NCBI GenBank assembly: GCA_044356555.1
Contig: JBIKWB010000016.1
Coordinates: 55,843 to 119,842 of the forward strand
Direction of reading: 5' to 3'
Length of the DNA stretch: 64,000 bases
Source of the DNA: Tous-C4FEB sp044356555
Lineage (GTDB): Bacteria > Verrucomicrobiota > Verrucomicrobiia > Opitutales > Opitutaceae
The notes under the pieces were generated by a model, which saw only the letters and a program-made list of their open reading frames with translations, was not told the origin of the DNA and made no database searches. A program made the translations under genes and the position numbers. Below are positions 17,730 through 26,849 of the stretch, one piece after another. The stretch's first letter is position 1, and the number at the start of each line of letters is the position of its first letter.

Positions 17730-18197
17730 ATGGAATCGCACGAAGTCATTCGGGAAGTTTTGAAGAAAACCAGCGCGAAGCAGATTGCGTCGGATTTGCA
17801 GCTTTCGCTTTCACTGATCTACAAATGGGCCGAGTTGCCCGAGGGCGATACGGCGGGCGCCAACAATCCGTTGGACCGCGTGGGGCAGCTGATCCGGAGC
17901 ACGAAGGATGTGCGAATCGCCCAGTGGGTGGCGGCGCAGGCGGGCGGCTTTTACATCCGCAACCCGGAAAATTTGCCGCCCAACCAACCCTTGGTTCCGT
18001 TGACGAACGGGATTGTGCAGGAATTTGCGGATATGTTGGCGACGATCGCGATCTCCTCGTCGGATAGCGTGATCACCAAGGACGAGGCCAAAAAAATCCG
18101 GGCTCGCTGGGAGGAATTGAAGAGTGTGACGGAGGGCTTTGTGCACGCGGCCGAAGAGGGGACGTTCACGCCGGCGAAGCGCGAGGTGAAAAAGTAG
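17730..18197 (+). CDS. Small helix-turn-helix protein, phage CII-like
   Basis: Encodes 155 residues. An N-terminal helix-turn-helix is visible at about residues 10-35 (KKTSAKQIASDLQLSLSLIY followed by KWAE), of the type found in phage regulatory CII-like proteins. The rest is mostly helical (QLIRSTKDVRIAQWVAAQAG, then EAKKIRARWEELKSVTEGFV). It may bind DNA as a multimer. It is divergent from sucC. The target is unknown. A short palindrome overlaps its stop codon. Confidence 0.75.
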   Translation: MESHEVIREVLKKTSAKQIASDLQLSLSLIYKWAELPEGDTAGANNPLDRVGQLIRSTKDVRIAQWVAAQAGGFYIRNPENLPPNQPLVPLTNGIVQEFADMLATIAISSSDSVITKDEAKKIRARWEELKSVTEGFVHAAEEGTFTPAKREVKK

Positions 18198-18209
18198 CAC
18201 GAGCGTGCT
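18196..18209. repeat. Palindrome AGCACG-AG-CGTGCT
   Basis: A 14-bp hairpin overlapping the stop codon region of the CII-like gene. Another 16-bp palindrome, TCTGCGA-GA-TCGCAGA, lies at 18280-18295. No T-tract follows, so neither is a standard terminator. Confidence 0.5.
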
Positions 18210-18330
18210 GCGCCCGTTGGGTCACCGGTTGGCGGCGATCAGACGATGGTTGGGACTCGGGCGCGTGGAAGACTCAATCTCTGCGAGATCGCAGAAGGTT
18301 TGGGTCGGTCGGGCGAGCGCCATCTCGCTG

Positions 18331-18461
18331 ATACCAACGTCCCTTAATCTCTAGACGTTTGTAATTGCGAGGTGCTCGAAGCGCGCCGTGGCAATCCAGC
18401 TGGATTGCTTCTTCGCTGCGCTTCTCGCAATGACAGTCTGTTGATCAAGGGACGTTGGTAT
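18331..18461. mobile_element. 131-bp MITE-like nested palindromic element
   Basis: Terminal inverted repeats ATACCAACGTCCCTTAATC (18331-18349) and GATCAAGGGACGTTGGTAT (18443-18461) match at 18 of 19 positions. Inside is a second pair, TTGCGAG...CTCGCAA, and at the centre a perfect 18-bp palindrome GCAATCCAGCTGGATTGC (18391-18408). A TA dinucleotide sits at each outer edge, as expected of a TA target duplication. No coding capacity. The core is of the type repeated many times in bacterial genomes. Confidence 0.75.
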
Positions 18462-18465
18462 TAGG

Positions 18466-18690
18466 CGATCGCGGGTTTTGATTTGATGGAGTGCGGTGCG
18501 TTCAGCACCGGGTGGTTCCAACCGGACCAGCAGCTTGCCGGGTTCGATAAAGCAAACGCTGTCGGTGGCGTCAGTCTGATTGAAGAGCCGCGCACCGGCG
18601 GCGAGCTGAACCGGCGCCAAGTGCTCCCGCCGGATGCGCGGTTGTCTGACCTCCGCCGCAAACGGCAAAAGCGATACGGTGGATTTCCCG
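18466..18690 (-). pseudogene. Remnant of a Crp/Fnr-type cyclic-nucleotide-binding domain
   Basis: One minus-strand frame gives STVSLLPFAAEVRQPRIRRE, then LAAGARLFNQTDATDSVCFI, EPGKLLVRLEPPGAERTALH and QIKTRD. The spacing of L-x-x-G-x-x-L-F-x-Q-x-D-x-x-D-S-V-x-F-I-x-x-G-x-x-x-V matches the cNMP-binding beta-barrel of Crp/Fnr regulators. The glycine of the usual QGD is replaced (QTD). No start codon or DNA-binding helix-turn-helix follows: the frame runs into the MITE-like element. Probably a gene fragment cut by that insertion. Confidence 0.5.
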
Positions 18691-18736
18691 CACCGTGGAC
18701 TCGACCTTCGGCGGGAGCGGAGGTCGAGGATAACAT

Positions 18737-18755
18737 CACGGGCAAGGTGCCCGTG
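18737..18755. repeat. CACGGGCA palindrome
   Basis: CACGGGCA-AGG-TGCCCGTG, just downstream of the NHL-repeat gene stop. Same family as 14494-14512. Confidence 0.65.
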
Positions 18756-18766
18756 CCCCGGCTGAC

Positions 18767-19819
18767 TCAGGCGATTTTGCGCAAGAGCGTGATGCGGCCG
18801 ATGGGGAGCCACTCGGCGACGAGGATATCGCCGTTGTTGAGGAAAATCGCGCCGTGAGGGGTGATGAATTTGCCGGGAGTAAACTCGGCGCGCGATTGGC
18901 CGCGGCGGGAGCCCCGCTTGCCGTTTTCCTCGATGCCGTCGCCGAGTTGGGCGACGACCTTGTAGTCTTTGTCGAGCAAGCAGACTTGGCTGTCGAGGTC
19001 GGGGCACACCATGAGATCGCCGCGCACGTCGAAGTGGCACGGTTCGCGGAGCTTGGTGTCGTCCTTGATCGTGCGGAGATGTTGGCCGGCGAGGGTATAG
19101 GTTTGAAGGCGGCGGTTGGTGCGGTCCGCGATGACGAGCACGGGCTCTTTGCCGCGCGAGTCGACATATTGGCCGTGGGGTCCGCTGAGCTCCTGGTCGC
19201 CTTTGCCGGGCTTCGAAACTTCGTTGATGAATTTCCCGTCGATGGAGTAGCGCAGCATCCGGCTGGAGCCGTAGCCGTCGCCGATGAAGACTTCGCCGTT
19301 GGGGGCGAAGGCGACGTTGGTGGGAATGAAGCGGACGGGCTTGGCGTTGTAGGCGGGATTGGCCGTCGGGTAGCCGGCGGTCCAAACGACTTCGCCGGTG
19401 AGGGTGGTCTTCACGACTTTGCAGCGGGCGGTGTCACAGTGATAGAGGAACTCGTTGCTGCCCTCTTTGCGGACGCCGAGGCCGTGGGCGCCGCTGCGGA
19501 ATTCTTCACCGAAGGCGCGGACAAATTTGCCCTTGGCATCGTAAACGATGACGGACTCGGGGCGCATCGACGTGGTGTTGACGGTGTGGGCGACGTAGAT
19601 GAGGCCCTGGCTGTCCTGGGCCAGACCGTGGGTGTCGCCCCAGACGAGGCCTTGGGGCTCGGCGAGCCAATCGTGGATCACCTCGTAGGTGTGCGCACCG
19701 GTGCCGGTGATCAAGGAAGCAGAACCGGTCTTGGTCTGGGCGCGGATGAAGGGCGCGGAGACTGTGGTGACAGCGGCGGTGGCGGCGATTTGGGTGAGGA
19801 ATGAGCGGCGAGTTTGCAT
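18767..19819 (-). CDS. Secreted NHL-repeat beta-propeller protein
   Basis: Encodes 350 residues. It begins with a Tat-like signal (TRRSFLTQIAATAAVTT; R-R-x-F-L). The mature part has NHL beta-propeller blades: HGLAQDSQGLIYVAHT, GAHGLGVRKEGSNEFLYHCD, FIPTNVAFAPNGEVFIGDGY, then GPHGQYVDSRGKEPVLVIAD and ITPHGAIFLNNGDILVAEW. It resembles peptidylamidoglycolate-lyase-like proteins of Verrucomicrobiota and Planctomycetota. It lies 55 bp after the DUF1501 gene on the same strand, suggesting one secreted-protein operon. The substrate is unknown. Confidence 0.85.
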   Translation of the reverse strand: MQTRRSFLTQIAATAAVTTVSAPFIRAQTKTGSASLITGTGAHTYEVIHDWLAEPQGLVWGDTHGLAQDSQGLIYVAHTVNTTSMRPESVIVYDAKGKFVRAFGEEFRSGAHGLGVRKEGSNEFLYHCDTARCKVVKTTLTGEVVWTAGYPTANPAYNAKPVRFIPTNVAFAPNGEVFIGDGYGSSRMLRYSIDGKFINEVSKPGKGDQELSGPHGQYVDSRGKEPVLVIADRTNRRLQTYTLAGQHLRTIKDDTKLREPCHFDVRGDLMVCPDLDSQVCLLDKDYKVVAQLGDGIEENGKRGSRRGQSRAEFTPGKFITPHGAIFLNNGDILVAEWLPIGRITLLRKIA

Positions 19820-19874
19820 GGGGGACGGGTGAAGAGTGAAGGCGAAGAATGAAAAATTGATCGAAGGGAAAGAA

Positions 19875-21425
19875 TCAGGCGAGGAGTTCCTTGATGACTT
19901 TCGCCGGATTGACGCCGGTGAGACGTTGGTCGAGGCCTTGGAATTTAAAGGTCAGGCGTTCGTGGCTGAGGCCGAACTGATTGAGGATCGTCGCGTGAAG
20001 GTCGCGGATGTGGATCGGGTTCTTCGTGATGTTGTAGGAAAAATCGTCGGTCTCGCCGTAGGAGATGCCGGGTTTCACGCCGCCGCCCGCCATCCACATG
20101 CTGAAGCAACGCGGGTGGTGGTCGCGGCCGTAGTTGGTGCCGCTGAGGGTGCCTTGGGAGTAAACGGTGCGGCCGAATTCCCCGCCCCAGATCACGAGGG
20201 TGTCGTCGAGGAGGCCCCGTTGTTTGAGATCGGTGAGAAGTGCGGCGGTCGGCCGGTCGGAGTCTTCGCACATGAGGCCGATGTTTCTCGGCAGATTGCT
20301 ATGCTGGTCCCAACTGCGGAGGAAAATCTGGCTGAAGAGCACGCCGCGCTCGGCGAGGCGGCGGGCCATGAGACAGTTGTAGGCGAAGGTGCCGGGCTCC
20401 TTGGCTTTCTCGCCGTAAAGGTCCCAGGTGGACTGCGGTTCCTTCGAGAAATCGGCGAGTTCGGGCACCGAAGTCTGCATCTTGAACGCCATCTCGTATT
20501 GGGAAATGCGGGCGTTGATCTCGGGATCGCCGACGCTCTCAAACAGGTGGCGATTCAGGTCGTTGACGCCGTCGATCATGGCCCGGCGGACATCGCTTTG
20601 GATGCCCTTCGGGTTGTTGATGTAGAGGACGGGATCGGCGCCGGCGCGGAGGGTGACGGCGGTGTGTTCGGGGGAGAGAAAACCGGAGGACCAGAGCCGG
20701 TTGGAAAGCGCCTGCACGTTGGTGCGTTGGGGCATCTTCGAAGTCATCACGACGAAGGTCGGCAGTTCTTCGTTGGCGGCACCGAGGCCGTAGGAAAGCC
20801 AGGAGCCGAGCGAAGGGCGGCCGGGAAACATGTTGCCGGTGGTGAGCTGAAGGATGGCGGGCTCGTGGTTGATCGCATCGGTGTGGAGCGACTTGATCAG
20901 ACAGATGTCGTCCACAAGTTTGGCCGTGTGTGGAAGGAGATCGGAGACCCACGTGCCGGATTTTCCGTGTTGGCTGAATTTGGCAAAACTCGGCGCAATC
21001 GGAAAACGGGTTTGGCTGGCGGTCATGCCGGTGAGCGTCTGGCCGCCGCGCACCGACTCGGGCAGGTCGCTGTTGAAGAGACCGGGCAAGGCGGGCTTGT
21101 AGTCCCACGTCTCGAATTGGGAGGGCGCGCCGGCCATGAAGAGATAGATCGCGCGCTTCGCCTTTGGCGCGAAGTGGGTGCGGACGCCTTGGAGGGCGGC
21201 CTTGGCGGCGAGATCGGGCGTGGCTTTGGCGAGCAGAGTGGCGAGGCCGGCCCAACCGAGGGCTTTGACGCCTTTGCCGAGGAAGTGCCGTCGTGTTTCC
21301 AGGTCGAGCCACTCGCGTTTCAGGCCGAGGGGTACGTGGGGCAAATCGAGCACGGTGGGGTGTTCGCCGCCGTGGTCGGAGCAGAGGTCGTGGTCGGCGG
21401 CGGAGTGATGGGCGTGAGGATTCAT
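19875..21425 (-). CDS. DUF1501 (sulfatase-like) secreted protein
   Basis: Encodes 516 residues. The N-terminal segment RRHFLGKGVKALGWAGLATL (about residues 45-65) looks like a Tat signal with a twin arginine. DUF1501 hallmarks follow: RAIYLFMAGAPSQFETWDYK, ASQTRFPIAPSFAKFSQHG, DDICLIKSLHTDAINHEPAI, then DTLVIWGGEFGRTVYSQG and NYGRDHHPRCFSMWMAGGGV. The start at 21425 is chosen over upstream frame extensions because it leaves a 10-bp gap after the DUF1553 gene. DUF1501 genes are regularly paired with cytochrome/DUF1549/DUF1553 genes in this phylum and are expected to be periplasmic. The biochemical function is not established. Confidence 0.93.
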   Translation of the reverse strand: MNPHAHHSAADHDLCSDHGGEHPTVLDLPHVPLGLKREWLDLETRRHFLGKGVKALGWAGLATLLAKATPDLAAKAALQGVRTHFAPKAKRAIYLFMAGAPSQFETWDYKPALPGLFNSDLPESVRGGQTLTGMTASQTRFPIAPSFAKFSQHGKSGTWVSDLLPHTAKLVDDICLIKSLHTDAINHEPAILQLTTGNMFPGRPSLGSWLSYGLGAANEELPTFVVMTSKMPQRTNVQALSNRLWSSGFLSPEHTAVTLRAGADPVLYINNPKGIQSDVRRAMIDGVNDLNRHLFESVGDPEINARISQYEMAFKMQTSVPELADFSKEPQSTWDLYGEKAKEPGTFAYNCLMARRLAERGVLFSQIFLRSWDQHSNLPRNIGLMCEDSDRPTAALLTDLKQRGLLDDTLVIWGGEFGRTVYSQGTLSGTNYGRDHHPRCFSMWMAGGGVKPGISYGETDDFSYNITKNPIHIRDLHATILNQFGLSHERLTFKFQGLDQRLTGVNPAKVIKELLA

Positions 21426-21435
21426 GGGGGGCGCG

Positions 21436-24400
21436 TTACTTGGTGAGGAACTCGTCGAGGTTGAGAAACTGGCTGGCGACCATCGTCCACTGGGCGAGTT
21501 CGAGGGGCGGCAGGGTCGGATCGGCCAGGGAATCGCCGATGGTGAGGAGGGCGGCGACTTCCTCGCCCCGATCGGCAAAGCGGGTGCGGAAGGTCTCCGC
21601 GCTGCGGAGGAGGATCGTGGTTTCACGGGCGGCGAGCGGGCGGGCGAGGGTGCGGCGCGCCATGTAGTCGATGCGCGCTTCGGCGGTGGGCGCGGCCTTG
21701 ACGGCACGCTCGGCGAGCTTGCGCGCGGCTTCGAGCCATTGCGGATCGTTCATCGTGACGAAGGCCTGAAGCGGGGTGTTGGTGCGGGCGCGTCGGGTGC
21801 ACGCGACCTCGCGCGAGGTTGCATCAAAGGTCTCCAAGCTCGCGGGGGCCGAGGCCCGTTTCCAAAAGGTATATACGCTGCGACGGTAGAGGTCTTCGCC
21901 TTTGCCCTGGGTGTAGGTTTTGGTGTTGGACTCGGGCATGGCGACCTCTTCCCAAATACCGGCCGGCTGATAAGGCTTCACGGGCGGGCCGCCGATTTTC
22001 TCGACGAGCAGGCCGGAGGCGGCGAGAGCGCTGTCACGCAGCATCTCGGCGTCCATGCGGAAGCGCGGGCCGCGGGCGAGGAATTTGTTGCCGAGGTCTT
22101 TTGCGAGGCTCTCGGGCGTGGCCACGGCGGACTGGCGGTAGGTGGCGGAGGTGACCAGCAGGCGGTAGAGTTTTTTCACGTCCCAACCGCTCTCGCGGAA
22201 TTCGACGGCGAGCCAGTCGAGCAACTCGGGGTGTGACGGGCGGTCGCCGGTGATGCCGAAGTCGCCGGCGCTCTCCACGATCCCGTGGCCGAAGACTTCC
22301 TGCCACATGCGGTTGACGGTGACGCGGGCCATGAGCGGCTGATCGGGTGCCAGCAACCACTCGGCGAGGCCGAGGCGATTGTTGGGCGCGCCCTTGGGCA
22401 AGGGCGCGAGGAAGTGGGGCGGGGCGGGCTCGACGCGTTCGCCGCGGGCAAAGTAATCGCCCCGTTTCAGGATATCGGCGAATGCCGGGGTGTCTTTCTC
22501 GAGGGCGATCAAGGTCGGCGTACCGTCTTTGGTGAGCGTGGCGAAGGCCTTGTCGTGCGAGGCAACGGCCGAGGCCAGCGCGATCGCATCGGCGTCCTTT
22601 TCGCCGAGATAAAAACGGTCGACGACGACGAAGCGTTCGTCGGTGGTCCACTTTTTCGGGTCGGGCTGGCGTGCGAAGATCTCGGCGGCGACATCCTCGA
22701 AGGGGAGACGGGCGACTTCGGGAGCCGTTAACAGCCGACGGTAAAACCGCAGGTCTTGGAAGCGGGTTTCGCGCATCGGATTGTAATCGTCGCGGCGCCC
22801 GACGTGCATTTCGGCGTCGGTCTGGATGCAGTCGCTCGAGCTGAGGGCGTCGACGTTGATTTCGGTGTCGGCGCGTTTGCCGTTGAGATAGACGGTGAGG
22901 CCGGAGGCTTTGCGGGAACCGTCGTAAGTGACAAAGACGTGGACCCATTCATCGCGGTTGATGAGGCCGGGGAGCGTGGTGACCCGCAGGCCGCGGCCCG
23001 GTGGAGGGGCGACGGTCTGCGCCACCGCGACGGGCGGTGCGGCCGGGGTGGGAGGAGTGGCGTTGGCCGCGACGGCGGCGGCGGGTGCTGCGGGCGGGGT
23101 GGCGGGTTTCGGCGCAGCGGCGGCGATCGCGGCGAGCTCGGCCTCGGTCAGCTCCGGCATGAGGCTGACGACGATCCGCCGACCGTCTTGGGCAATATCC
23201 CAGCCGGCGCCGCCGCGGCGGTTCGAATCGCCCATGCGGGCGATGAGGGTGCCGTTGCCCGTGCCGCCCCGGTTGATCGCGTTGCCGCCGGGTCTATCCC
23301 GGAGCAAGATCCAACTGCCGGCGGAAAACGCCTGATCGGCCCCGACGTCGCCTTGGTCGCCGAGGGAAATGCGGGTGTTGATGTCCATGCGCATCGCCGG
23401 CCAGAGCCAGTTGGTCTCAGTCCACAGCAGTGGATTGGTGTCGGCCTTGAAGTACTCGACCTTTGCGAGCGGAGCGGAGTTTTTGACCACGTCGCCTTTG
23501 CCCTCGTCGAATTTCAGGCGGATCTCCAAGCCGTCGGTGGGGACGGCTTTCGGGGCGTTACCCGCGGCGAGCCATGAGGCGGTGAGATCGACGGCGCGGG
23601 TGCGGCGGGCGTCGAGCTGGGCGATGAGCGCGGTGCGTTGCGTGAAGAGCAATTCGGCGGTGGCGGCGTTTTCGGGTTTGGGCAGGCGCAAGACCGGCGC
23701 GGGGTCGGCGATGTTGAAGTCCCAGGGTTTTTCAGAGGTGTTCCCCAAGTAGGCGGCGAGGGCGTAGAAGTCGTGTTGGGAGGTGGGGTCGAATTTGTGG
23801 TCGTGGCAGGCGGCGCAACCGGTGGTGAGACCGAGGAAAGTCGCGCCGAAGGACTCGACGCGATCACGGGTCTGGTTGACGAAAACTTCCTCCGTCACGG
23901 TGCCGCCCTCGTTGGTGGTGAGATTGGAGCGGACGAAGCCGGTGGCGGTGAGCGAGTCGAACGTGCGGTCGGGGAGCAGGTCGCCGGCGAGCTGCTCGCG
24001 CACAAAACGGTCGAAGGGCTTGTTGGCGTTGAAGGCGCGGATGACGTAGTCGCGGTAGGGCCAGATCGAGCGGAAATTATCGAAGTGGATGCCGTGGGTG
24101 TCGGCATAGCGCATGTAATCGAGCCAGTAGCGGGCGCGGTGCTCGCCGTAGCGTGGGCTGGTGAGGAGGCGGTCGACCACACGCTCGTAAGCGCCGGGCT
24201 TCAGATCGGCGATAAACGCGGCGACCTCGGCAGGTGCAGGCGGGAGCCCGGTGAGATCATAGGTGACGCGGCGGATGAGGGTGGTGCGGTCCGCCTCGGG
24301 CGAGGGGGTAAGGCCGGTGCCGGCGAGTTTTGCGGCGATGAAGGCGTCGACGGGATTTTGGATTGTCGATTTTGGATCTTCGATCTTGGGCGTGGCGGGG

Positions 24401-24900
24401 CGGGTTGGGACGGCGAAGGCCCAGTGGCTTTCGTAGACGGCCCCCTCACTGATCCACTGGCGGAGTTTCGCGATCTCGTCGGGCGAGAGACGTTTGTGGG
24501 CCTCGGGCGGCGGCATCATTTCTTCCGCGTCGGTGGAAACGATCCGGGCGATGATTTCGCTCTCCTCCGGCTTGAAAGGTTTGATGGCGGAGTAGCCGCC
24601 GCGGTCGAGCGTGGCGCTGGCAGCTTGGTCGAGGCGCAGATCGGCTTTGCGGGTGCCGGCATCAGGACCGTGGCAATGGTAACAGTGCTCGGAGATGATG
24701 GGCTGGATGTGGGTGCCGAAAGAGATTTTCGCCACGGGGGTGGTGGTGGCGATGGGTTGAGACTGGGCGCTGGCCTCCGCTTTCGCGGCGGGTTGGCTCG
24801 GAGCGGTGCCGGAGCGGCCGCTGGCCTGAAAGATCAACAAGGTCGCGCTGACAGCCAACAGTCCGCAGACAGACCAGAATCGGTGACGAGGAAATAGCAT
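21436..24900 (-). CDS. Planctomycete-type cytochrome / DUF1549 / DUF1553 protein with LamG-like insert
   Basis: Encodes 1154 residues. It starts with a signal anchor (residues 8-25) and a PSCyt1 haem domain (C73-x-x-C76-H77 in EHCYHCHGPD). DUF1549 follows (about 165-375; PVDAFIAAKLAGTG, PRYGEHRARYWLDYMRYADT) with a second C-x-x-C-H in GCAACHDHKF. A concanavalin/LamG-like region (about 520-830) holds an Ala/Pro-rich linker near residues 600-640. A DUF1553 domain (about 860-1120) contains RVTVNRMWQEVFGHGIVES and RRTLARPLAARE. It is probably periplasmic and perhaps involved in sugar oxidation or polymer attack. It is tightly coupled with the DUF1501 gene. The start at 24900 is the first ATG before the signal sequence. 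Confidence 0.92.
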   Translation of the reverse strand: MLFPRHRFWSVCGLLAVSATLLIFQASGRSGTAPSQPAAKAEASAQSQPIATTTPVAKISFGTHIQPIISEHCYHCHGPDAGTRKADLRLDQAASATLDRGGYSAIKPFKPEESEIIARIVSTDAEEMMPPPEAHKRLSPDEIAKLRQWISEGAVYESHWAFAVPTRPATPKIEDPKSTIQNPVDAFIAAKLAGTGLTPSPEADRTTLIRRVTYDLTGLPPAPAEVAAFIADLKPGAYERVVDRLLTSPRYGEHRARYWLDYMRYADTHGIHFDNFRSIWPYRDYVIRAFNANKPFDRFVREQLAGDLLPDRTFDSLTATGFVRSNLTTNEGGTVTEEVFVNQTRDRVESFGATFLGLTTGCAACHDHKFDPTSQHDFYALAAYLGNTSEKPWDFNIADPAPVLRLPKPENAATAELLFTQRTALIAQLDARRTRAVDLTASWLAAGNAPKAVPTDGLEIRLKFDEGKGDVVKNSAPLAKVEYFKADTNPLLWTETNWLWPAMRMDINTRISLGDQGDVGADQAFSAGSWILLRDRPGGNAINRGGTGNGTLIARMGDSNRRGGAGWDIAQDGRRIVVSLMPELTEAELAAIAAAAPKPATPPAAPAAAVAANATPPTPAAPPVAVAQTVAPPPGRGLRVTTLPGLINRDEWVHVFVTYDGSRKASGLTVYLNGKRADTEINVDALSSSDCIQTDAEMHVGRRDDYNPMRETRFQDLRFYRRLLTAPEVARLPFEDVAAEIFARQPDPKKWTTDERFVVVDRFYLGEKDADAIALASAVASHDKAFATLTKDGTPTLIALEKDTPAFADILKRGDYFARGERVEPAPPHFLAPLPKGAPNNRLGLAEWLLAPDQPLMARVTVNRMWQEVFGHGIVESAGDFGITGDRPSHPELLDWLAVEFRESGWDVKKLYRLLVTSATYRQSAVATPESLAKDLGNKFLARGPRFRMDAEMLRDSALAASGLLVEKIGGPPVKPYQPAGIWEEVAMPESNTKTYTQGKGEDLYRRSVYTFWKRASAPASLETFDATSREVACTRRARTNTPLQAFVTMNDPQWLEAARKLAERAVKAAPTAEARIDYMARRTLARPLAARETTILLRSAETFRTRFADRGEEVAALLTIGDSLADPTLPPLELAQWTMVASQFLNLDEFLTK

Positions 24901-25041
24901 TTTTCGGGAGTGGGGAAGAGCGAGAATCAAGGCTGCGGGACAACGACTGCAAGCGCCGAGGCACGGAATTGGGTCGGTCAGATTCCGAGCTGAATTTTCA
25001 GCCCCCGAACGGCCATGGGGTGGAGTCCGATCTCCAGGGCC

Positions 25042-25061
25042 GGAACGGGTGAACCCGTTCC
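25042..25061. repeat. Perfect 20-bp palindrome
   Basis: GGAACGGGT-GA-ACCCGTTCC, a few bases before the stop of the CIA30-like gene on the other strand, with TGTGGGTTAC after it. A member of the dispersed hairpin family. Confidence 0.65.
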
Positions 25062-25067
25062 TGTGGG

Positions 25068-25676
25068 TTACTCGGCCTTGATCCAGTCGATCTCGAGCGC
25101 GAAGGCGCCGGGATTGCCGTCGGCGAGCGACACGCCGACCTCTTCGATCCGAGAGCGGTCCAGCTTCGGACCGGAAAGGGTTTGCCCGCGAAACATCGGA
25201 ACGAGCGTGGCGAGCGGCACGCGGACTTCGAGCCATGTTCCGACTTGGGTGGGGAACTCGGCTTGGTAAGAAATGCGGGAGCGGCGGTATTGGGCGTCGG
25301 TCGCGAGTTGGAGGCGATAGCGGCGACCGTCGCCCTTGACGCGGAGCACGATCACCTGCGCCGCGCTCAAGTCGCGGATGGGGCCGCCCGAGCGGATCGA
25401 GGAAAAGCCGCCGTTGTTGTCGAGGGAGAGAATGCCGCGAAAGTGGAGTGAGCCATCGAGGAGTTTCGCCCCTCCGCGGGAGACGCCGCCCATGACGCCG
25501 TCGTTGACGGCAGTCCAGCCGGGCTCGGCGGCGGAGCCGGAGAAATCGAAGAGAGTCGTAAAGGTTGCGGGTGTCGGCGGTGAGCTCGGCAGACCTTTGG
25601 TTGTTTCGGCGGCGGCGAGGACGGGCAGCGCGGCGGTGAGAACAAGGAGCGGGATGAGGGAACGGAAGGGGTGCAT
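25068..25676 (-). CDS. Exported CIA30-domain protein
   Basis: Encodes 202 residues. It has a signal peptide of about 24 residues (FRSLIPLLVLTAALPVLAAA). The remainder matches the NADH:ubiquinone oxidoreductase intermediate-associated protein 30 fold: WTAVNDGVMGGVSRGG, FRGILSLDNNGGFSSIRSG, VLRVKGDGRRYRLQL, then SYQAEFPTQVGTWLEVRVPL and the end GAFALEIDWIKAE. The fold is a carbohydrate-binding-like jelly roll. In bacteria its role is unclear. It lies 167 bp upstream of the DUF1553 gene on the same strand and may belong to that secreted cluster. Confidence 0.88.
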   Translation of the reverse strand: MHPFRSLIPLLVLTAALPVLAAAETTKGLPSSPPTPATFTTLFDFSGSAAEPGWTAVNDGVMGGVSRGGAKLLDGSLHFRGILSLDNNGGFSSIRSGGPIRDLSAAQVIVLRVKGDGRRYRLQLATDAQYRRSRISYQAEFPTQVGTWLEVRVPLATLVPMFRGQTLSGPKLDRSRIEEVGVSLADGNPGAFALEIDWIKAE

Positions 25677-25705
25677 GGGGGACGGTCGGTCAACGGCGCG
25701 GCGCG

Positions 25706-26773
25706 TCAAGTGGCCGCACGCACGAGCGGGGCCACGCGCTCGCCCAGAAGGGTGACGGCCTGCATGAGTTTTGCGTGCGGGAGCGCGGCGACGTCCATCT
25801 GGAAACTGAGCCGCGAGATGCCGCCGAGAGCGGCACTGTGCTCGAGGATTTTCTGAGCGATTTCATCGGGACCGCCGACGAGGAGCGCGCCATGGCGGCC
25901 GATGAGCGAGTTAAAATGAGCGCGCGTGACGGGCGGCCAGCCGCGCTCTTTGCCGACCTCGGTGAAAGCGTGGGCGTAACCGGGAAAAAACTCTTCGGCG
26001 GCTTGCTCGTTGGTGGCGGCGACGTAACCGAGAGCGTGTACGCCCACTTTGAGTTGCTCCGGAGGATGCCCGGCGGCGGCTCCGGCTTCCCGATAGAGAT
26101 CGACGAGCGGGCGGAAGCGTCGGGTCTCACCGCCGATGATGGCGACCATCAGCGGCAGGCCGAGTGTGCCGGCGCGGATGAACGACTCGGGGGTGCCGCC
26201 GACGCCGATCCAAACGGGCAACGGGTTTTGCAGCGGACGCGGATAGACGCCTTGGCCGGTGAGCGCGGGGCGGTGGCGGCCGGACCACGTGACGTGTTCG
26301 TGGGCGCGGATCTTCAGGAGGAGATCGAGCTTCTCGGTGAAGAGAGAGTCATAGTCTTTCAGCTGCAGGCCGAAGAGCGGGAACGACTCGATGAAGGAGC
26401 CGCGGCCGACGACCATCTCGGCGCGGCCCTGCGAAAGCAGATCGAGGGTGGCGAATTGTTGAAACACGCGCACGGGATCGGCGGCGCTGAGCACGGTGAC
26501 GGCGCTGGTGAGGCGGATGCGGGAAGTTTTCGCGGCGGCGGCGGCGAGAATGACGGGCGGGGCGGAGTCGAGGAAGTCGCGGCGGTGATGTTCGCCGATG
26601 CCGAAGTGGTCGAGCCCGACGGCCTCGGCGTGGGCGATGCGCGTGACGAGATCGCGCAGGGAGGCCGAAGCGTCGTCGGCGAAATCGGTGGACTCTTTGC
26701 GAAACGCGGTGGCGAAGCTGTCGAGGCCGATTTCAAGGGGCGAGCGGGGCGCGGATTTCATGGGCCGAGTCAA
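25706..26773 (-). CDS. LLM-class flavin-dependent oxidoreductase
   Basis: A 355-residue luciferase-like monooxygenase. TIM-barrel signatures: LEIGLDSFATAF, HAEAVGLDHFGIGEHHRRDF, RIRLTSAVTVLSAADPVRVF, FATLDLLSQGRAEMVVGRGS and PLPVWIGVGGTPESFIRAGT. It uses FMNH2 or F420; the substrate cannot be predicted. The alternative start at 26761 (MKSAPRS) gives a four-residue-shorter protein and is equally possible. It lies 29 bp before the CIA30-like gene on the same strand. Confidence 0.92.
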   Translation of the reverse strand: MTRPMKSAPRSPLEIGLDSFATAFRKESTDFADDASASLRDLVTRIAHAEAVGLDHFGIGEHHRRDFLDSAPPVILAAAAAKTSRIRLTSAVTVLSAADPVRVFQQFATLDLLSQGRAEMVVGRGSFIESFPLFGLQLKDYDSLFTEKLDLLLKIRAHEHVTWSGRHRPALTGQGVYPRPLQNPLPVWIGVGGTPESFIRAGTLGLPLMVAIIGGETRRFRPLVDLYREAGAAAGHPPEQLKVGVHALGYVAATNEQAAEEFFPGYAHAFTEVGKERGWPPVTRAHFNSLIGRHGALLVGGPDEIAQKILEHSAALGGISRLSFQMDVAALPHAKLMQAVTLLGERVAPLVRAAT

Positions 26774-26849
26774 AAAGTTTCAGGCCTACAATCAAAGAAC
26801 CGTTTCGGGCTGGTGTCGGAGCCAGCGGTGAAAATTGACACGTGGGTGA

